In this document: one piece after another, positions 6,242 to 9,958 of the stretch
Layout of the letters: each line of letters starts with the position of its first letter
Numbering within the stretch: position 1 is the stretch's first letter
DNA from: an uncultured Slackia sp.
GTDB taxonomy: Bacteria > Actinomycetota > Coriobacteriia > Coriobacteriales > Eggerthellaceae
Direction of reading: 5' to 3'
Length of the DNA: 9,958 nucleotides
NCBI GenBank assembly: GCA_934661005.1
Contig: CAKUIK010000059.1
Coordinates: forward strand, 1 to 9,958
The notes under the pieces: generated by a model
Seen by the model: only the letters and a program-made list of their open reading frames with translations
Told to the model about the DNA's origin: nothing
The model's database searches: none
Translations under genes and position numbers: made by a program

Positions 6242-7422
6242 CCCGTATCAGTAAACCCAGGCTCACGCTGATGAAGGGCGATGAGGTAGTCTAACTGCGA
6301 GAGGCTGTTCCCGATAACCTCTTGCTCAGCTAGACACGGAACCAAAATAGATTCGTGCATGAGATCGTCAGGAACCAATTCGTTCATCATGGTTCCGCTT
6401 TTTGTAGCGTTTACGAGGATGGGTCTCATCGACTCTTCGCGCGGAATATAGTATTTCCAGAAGCTATAACGCTGCTCGACGATGGGCCTCAAACATGAAA
6501 ATCGCGGCGACATAAGCCCGTCACCTGCGTCATTGAGAACAAAGCGTCCATAGGCGTGCGTTTTGTTGGTATGGCCCTCAAAGGCGATATCTCCAACTCG
6601 AATGACTTTGTAATTGCTTAGCGAATCGTCGGCTGCGCCGTTTCCGCCATTGAAAGTCATCGTCGCAATGGAAAGTGTCCTATCGTACCCAAGCTCACAA
6701 TTGGCGTTTCGCTCATTGTTGACCACATACATATCCGAGAACTTACGCTGTTCCCAAGGGTCCGTAAAACCGGCAAAACGGATTTCGGGCTCGGTTTCAC
6801 CCGGCTTGGGGAACATCTTATCAAGCATCGATTTCTTCAGCTGAACGAGCTTGTCATACTTACGCTGATGAAGGGTGATGAGGGAATCGAGGTTCGCGAA
6901 GTAACGACCTATCTTGGCTGCTTCACGGCTGCCGGGGACTGCTATAGCAAATGCTTTAACCTTATCGGCATTTAGATTTCGCTGCGTCCCTGTCGAAATA
7001 AAAGGTTCCCATTCGAATCCTGCATCCGCTTTTTCGAGTCTCGTGAATACAAAGTCTCTAATGGCGACGTCTTCGAAAACCATGTTATAGAAAGCCTGGC
7101 TAGTGGCAGTATCTTGCCTGATAATGCCTACTTTTCCGACGCTTGCATACATCGCAAGGCTTACTGCGCCGGCCGGAACAATCCATGCCGCGCTATTGCG
7201 CAAGCCTTCTTCGGTGAGCGTTTTGGCCGTATGCGCAATATCCCTTCCCTCAATGTCGGCAATACCGAGAAAAGGTATTTCTCCCCCGTAGTAATTTGGG
7301 TTGGTTGCTGAGGGCGTTCCTCCCGAGCCGCCCAACTGGATAATTTCCCCCAACTTACGCTGTTCCCAAGGGTCCGTAAAACCGGCGAAGCGAATCTCGG
7401 GCACATTGGCTTTTTCCGTCAT
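6172..7422 (-). CDS. hsdS: Type I R-M specificity subunit HsdS with an atypical C-terminus
   Basis: 416 residues; HsdS reads the bipartite target sequence for both methylation and cleavage. Layout: N-terminal conserved PEIRFAGFTDPWEQRK (8-23); TRD1 about 24-165 (GGSGGTPSATNPNYYGG, a common TRD class); central conserved helix about 166-206 (LITLHQRKYDKLVQLKKSML); a second PEIRFAGFTDPWEQRK (212-227); TRD2 about 228-370 (GDIAFEGHTNK, GLMSPRFSCL); then LIALHQR (380-386). The distal helix that should follow LHQRK is missing. Instead come 30 residues (EPGFTDTGYMRVERALM... to WIT) that read the antisense strand of the recombinase gene. I chose the ATG at 7422 over one at 7479 because GGGAGGTG lies 6 bases upstream and hsdM stops one base before it. 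Both TRDs are intact. Whether the altered tail still permits proper assembly with HsdM is unknown. Confidence 0.93.
   Translation of the reverse strand: MTEKANVPEIRFAGFTDPWEQRKLGEIIQLGGSGGTPSATNPNYYGGEIPFLGIADIEGRDIAHTAKTLTEEGLRNSAAWIVPAGAVSLAMYASVGKVGIIRQDTATSQAFYNMVFEDVAIRDFVFTRLEKADAGFEWEPFISTGTQRNLNADKVKAFAIAVPGSREAAKIGRYFANLDSLITLHQRKYDKLVQLKKSMLDKMFPKPGETEPEIRFAGFTDPWEQRKFSDMYVVNNERNANCELGYDRTLSIATMTFNGGNGAADDSLSNYKVIRVGDIAFEGHTNKTHAYGRFVLNDAGDGLMSPRFSCLRPIVEQRYSFWKYYIPREESMRPILVNATKSGTMMNELVPDDLMHESILVPCLAEQEVIGNSLSQLDYLIALHQREPGFTDTGYMRVERALMTMSMSLFSSSWIT
6260..6284 (-). repeat. Inverted repeat, right copy, within hsdS
   Basis: Mate of 5261-5285 (23/25, opposite orientation). On the hsdS strand it encodes LIALHQRE. 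Its left arm and first centre bases match the left copy exactly (6260-6277), but the far arm (GGTTTACTGATAC) does not form the palindrome seen at 5268-5302. The match to the copy at 6859-6883 is direct and covers 6262-6286. Confidence 0.75.
6740..6774 (-). repeat. 35-bp direct repeat in hsdS, TRD2 side
   Basis: Identical over 35 bp to 7352-7386. On the coding strand it encodes most of RFAGFTDPWEQRK and runs into the first codon position after it, just before TRD2. Exact identity at DNA level between two halves of one hsdS suggests recent exchange or strong conservation and offers a site for homologous TRD shuffling. Confidence 0.8.
6859..6883 (-). repeat. Third copy of the hsdS/recombinase repeat
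   Basis: Matches 6262-6286 at 23 of 25 positions in the same orientation, 597 bp (199 codons) away, and is inverted relative to 5261-5285. It encodes LITLHQRK in the central conserved region of HsdS. It differs from the outer pair at the base after CAGCGT (A rather than G), so it is the less perfect partner for site-specific inversion. Confidence 0.7.
7352..7386 (-). repeat. 35-bp direct repeat in hsdS, TRD1 side
   Basis: Identical to 6740-6774. It encodes the N-terminal copy of RFAGFTDPWEQRK just before TRD1, 612 bp from its partner. Confidence 0.8.
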
Positions 7423-7423
7423 A

Positions 7424-9958
7424 TTATTCACCTCCCAACAGTTTCCGCAGCTCAGCAATGCCCGCCATATCGTATTCATTGCCCGTGAGCTGGCCTAACA
7501 TTGCCGCCAACTCGTTTTCCGCCTCGTTAATCTGGTTGCACACGTCCGAATAGGTTGTCGCATACTTCGCATTCAACGCCACAATCTTCGCGACGAAATC
7601 GCTGACAACGATACTGGGCAGTTCGAGCAAATCGGATTGCAGCGGCTCTATCCACTTCGCAGCCAGCAATTCGTCGCACTGAGCATCGGTTAGGCCCTCT
7701 ATAACCTTTTTGGTCTTCTCTTCGAGCGCGGCAAGCGCCTCCTTGCTTGCCTTTTTGAGGTCTTTCTCCTCATCAAGCAGAGCCTGAGCACGCACGAGCC
7801 CTTCCTCGAAGTCGCCACTCGGATGTTTGCCGATGCTCTTCACGGCTTTCTTGAGGGACGCCGCCACAAGCGCGCCGTCATTGTCAAAAACATCGCTCGA
7901 GCTTTTCTCCTCCTCATCAAGATTCTCGAGAATCTCGTCGAGCTCTTGAGCTATTTCATTCAAACGGGAATCGCACGCAGCGATTTCCTTGACATCATCG
8001 GCAAGCAGCTGCTCTTGGACAAGCGAAAACGGCAAAATACGGCCCGTCCAGCCATCCTGCACCTCGACGTCTTTGCCGCCCTTCTTCTTGACCACCATAT
8101 TCGGATCGACTTTTCGTACGGCTTCCTTGCCCTCGGTTTGAATAACCTCGAGGTCGCCGGAAATGCCTGTCCACGCATCATCGAGAGCCTGATAGGCATC
8201 GTAGCCATCAACAAGCGCAATACCAGAAAGGGCATCACGAAGCTGCGCTGCAATATGCTCTTCTTCGGCCACGGCGTCGACCTGCGACGCGCCGTCCACC
8301 AGCCTCTTCCGCAGCTCTTCGGGCAGATGAGCCAACGCATATCGATAGTCGGCCAGGAAAGAAACAACGTCGGCATTGGCCTTCACCGTTGCCACCACGT
8401 CGTTCGCCACAGCCGTGAAGCACGACCCGCCGCTATCGCCATAAAGCTGGCCCTTCAGGCTCGGCCACACCTTCCAGTAGCGGTCGAGAGCGTCGACCTC
8501 GGCCTTCGGAACTCCACCGAACATGGTGGCGTACACATCCCAGCTCTCCGCGGCCTCGGACGAATCCACATAACGCGGAATATTGAGGTTGTAATCGTTG
8601 GCGCGTATCTCGTCGATGGTCACCAGGCGGCTGAACTTATCAACGGTCGCCCCGGTCGTAACCGCGTCCACGATGCGGCGGATGTCGCTCGCACGCAGCT
8701 TGTTGTTTTTGCCTTCTTTCACAAAGTGCTTCGACGCGTCCACAACCAGCACGTCGCTGCTCTCGCGCTGCTTGCGAAGCACCATGACGATGGTTGGAAT
8801 GCCGGTACCGAAGAAGATGTTGGCAGGAAGACCGATGATGGCCTGGATATGGCGATTCTCCACCAGATTTTTGCGAATGGTGCCTTCCTCGCCGCCGCGG
8901 AACAGCACGCCATGGGGCAAAACGATGCACATAATGCCGTCGGGGCGCAAGTGGTACAAATCATGCAAAAGGAAGGCATAATCGGCCTTGGATTTGGGGG
9001 CAACGCCAAACTTGAAGCGCGGGTCGAGCTCCTTGTCTTCCGAATCCCAGTTCTGAGAGTAAGGTGGGTTCGACACCACGGCATCGACGAACAGCGGATC
9101 GTAGGTTTCATCCTTGTTCTCAACGGTGTCGAACCAGGGCCAGTCATCTTCAAGCGTGTCGCCATTACGCGCCACAATGTTGTCGGGGAGTATTCCGCGC
9201 ATAACCAGATTCATACGCGTGAGGTTGTACGTGTTTTCCTTAAGCTCCTGCGCATAGTATTTGATGGAGTCTGGGTCGCCGTTGCGTCGCGCCACAGCCT
9301 TGCCGATATTGATAAGCAGTGAGCCCGAACCGCTCGTAGGGTCGTAGATAGTGATATTCTCGCGTCCCGCCAGATGCCACGAGACTATCTCGCTCATGAG
9401 CATAGACACCTCGTGCGGGGTGTAGAACTCGCCGGCTTTCTTGCCCGCGTTGGCAGCAAAGTTGCTGATGAGGTACTCGTAGATGAAACCGAGCACGTCA
9501 TAGTCCTGGCGGCCATCCATCGGAATATCTTTGATGAGATAGATGAGATCACGAGCGGCTTTTGACTGGCTACGCGCGTCAGTGCCGAGCTTGGAGAGGC
9601 CCGTCTGCAACGTTTCGAAAATGCCGTCGAAAACACGCTTGCGAGCTGGATCGATATTGCGGCTAAAGGCCGAAAGGGCAACACGTACATCTGAAATATC
9701 GAAGTCGGCACCCTTGGCCACCCAGGTGGAAAAAAGGTTCTCGTAAGCGATAAAGTAGCCACATTCGCCCTTGACGAAATCAACCGTTTCCTCGTCGTCT
9801 TCCACGAGGCTCGGCAAATCCTCCTCGGCAAAGTCGCGCGCCTTCAGGCGAGCAACTTCGGTCTCGGAAAGGAACTTGTAGAAAATGAAGCCCAGGATGT
9901 AATCCTTGTATTCGTTTGCCTCAATTTTCGAGCGCATCTTGTTGGCGGATTCCCATAT
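7424..9958 (-). CDS. hsdM: Type I R-M methyltransferase HsdM (5' end outside the window)
   Basis: 844 residues are visible. The frame is open to the right edge and reads IWESANK before the first ATG in the window (9937), exactly as the usual HsdM start ('...iWesAnkmR'), so the true start lies a few codons outside. HsdM transfers methyl groups from AdoMet to adenine N6 and holds HsdS. Visible motifs, numbered from the Met at 9937, are GEFYTP (169-174), motif I DPTSGSG (199-205; the usual form is DPacGSG) and catalytic NPPY (290-293). The N6-methylase domain ends near IRANDYNLNIPRYVD (about residue 430). A further region of about 400 residues follows, rich in charged coiled coil (for example EKDLKKASKEALAALEEKTK). 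Standard HsdM is about 500-550 residues; long versions like this exist in Gram-positive bacteria. Its last codons carry the hsdS ribosome site, so the two are coupled. Confidence 0.97.
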   Translation of the reverse strand: MWESANKMRSKIEANEYKDYILGFIFYKFLSETEVARLKARDFAEEDLPSLVEDDEETVDFVKGECGYFIAYENLFSTWVAKGADFDISDVRVALSAFSRNIDPARKRVFDGIFETLQTGLSKLGTDARSQSKAARDLIYLIKDIPMDGRQDYDVLGFIYEYLISNFAANAGKKAGEFYTPHEVSMLMSEIVSWHLAGRENITIYDPTSGSGSLLINIGKAVARRNGDPDSIKYYAQELKENTYNLTRMNLVMRGILPDNIVARNGDTLEDDWPWFDTVENKDETYDPLFVDAVVSNPPYSQNWDSEDKELDPRFKFGVAPKSKADYAFLLHDLYHLRPDGIMCIVLPHGVLFRGGEEGTIRKNLVENRHIQAIIGLPANIFFGTGIPTIVMVLRKQRESSDVLVVDASKHFVKEGKNNKLRASDIRRIVDAVTTGATVDKFSRLVTIDEIRANDYNLNIPRYVDSSEAAESWDVYATMFGGVPKAEVDALDRYWKVWPSLKGQLYGDSGGSCFTAVANDVVATVKANADVVSFLADYRYALAHLPEELRKRLVDGASQVDAVAEEEHIAAQLRDALSGIALVDGYDAYQALDDAWTGISGDLEVIQTEGKEAVRKVDPNMVVKKKGGKDVEVQDGWTGRILPFSLVQEQLLADDVKEIAACDSRLNEIAQELDEILENLDEEEKSSSDVFDNDGALVAASLKKAVKSIGKHPSGDFEEGLVRAQALLDEEKDLKKASKEALAALEEKTKKVIEGLTDAQCDELLAAKWIEPLQSDLLELPSIVVSDFVAKIVALNAKYATTYSDVCNQINEAENELAAMLGQLTGNEYDMAGIAELRKLLGGE
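7429..7436 (-). promoter_or_regulatory. hsdS Shine-Dalgarno embedded in the hsdM end
   Basis: GGGAGGTG on the minus strand, overlapping the last Leu-Gly-Gly codons of hsdM. The hsdM TAA and hsdS ATG are one base apart, so ribosomes ending hsdM can start hsdS directly. This settles the hsdS start. Confidence 0.85.

Noticed and set aside
7423..7479. Earlier in-frame ATG at 7479 for hsdS
   Set aside because: It would overlap hsdM by over 50 bases and add 19 residues foreign to HsdS; the ATG at 7422 has a strong ribosome site and follows the hsdM stop by one base.
7823..9322. A 499-codon open frame on the plus strand, antisense to hsdM
   Set aside because: It mirrors the hsdM codons (GC-rich antisense frame), has no recognisable domain, and hsdM carries all its motifs intact on the other strand.

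Overview
The window is dominated by a complete, apparently recombinase-equipped type I restriction-modification (R-M) locus (about 2050-9958). It sits next to roughly 2 kb of decayed phage, accessory and defence DNA (1-2050). The host looks like an actinobacterial gut-type organism, most likely Coriobacteriia/Eggerthellaceae. I infer this, without a database check, from the moderately GC-rich coding DNA, the HicB-plus-HTH protein at the left edge, a small phage protein of a kind I associate with that family, and a LuxR-type HTH relic. Treat the taxonomy as tentative.

Left part: a HicB-like antitoxin with a C-terminal HTH (39-470), followed by a hairpin terminator (517-546). Next comes a broken phage gene that resembles small-terminase/HTH proteins (575-870). 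A small intact phage-type gene on the minus strand (920-1156) is flanked by 36-bp repeats (865-900 and 1184-1219). A third, truncated copy lies 30 bp beyond the second. Length, GTTT...AAAC ends and 30-bp spacing are those of type II CRISPR repeats, so this looks like an orphan or phage-associated CRISPR remnant. Then come a LuxR-family HTH relic (1286-1507) and, on the minus strand, a frameshifted relic of a YhcG/DUF1016 PD-(D/E)XK nuclease (1542-1842).

Right part: hsdR (2051-5254, +) is followed 57 bp later by a tyrosine recombinase (5312-6241, +). Convergent to these are hsdM (7424 to beyond the right edge, -) and hsdS (6172-7422, -), one base apart and translationally coupled. The hsdS 3' end overlaps the recombinase 3' end antisense by 70 bp.

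The most interesting feature is a 25-bp inverted repeat around the recombinase gene (5261-5285 and 6260-6284, 23/25 matching, 18 bp identical). Its right copy encodes the LIALHQRE segment of HsdS; a third copy lies in the central conserved region of hsdS (6859-6883). Inversion between the outer copies would flip the recombinase gene, swap the HsdS C-terminal tail for another short open tail, and move the recombinase from the hsdR transcript to the hsdMS transcript. As sequenced, HsdS lacks the distal conserved helix normally found after LHQRK; it ends in about 30 residues read from the antisense strand of the recombinase. The locus therefore looks like a phase-variable or rearranged type I system, in which the usual second (silent) hsdS copy is absent, at least from this window.
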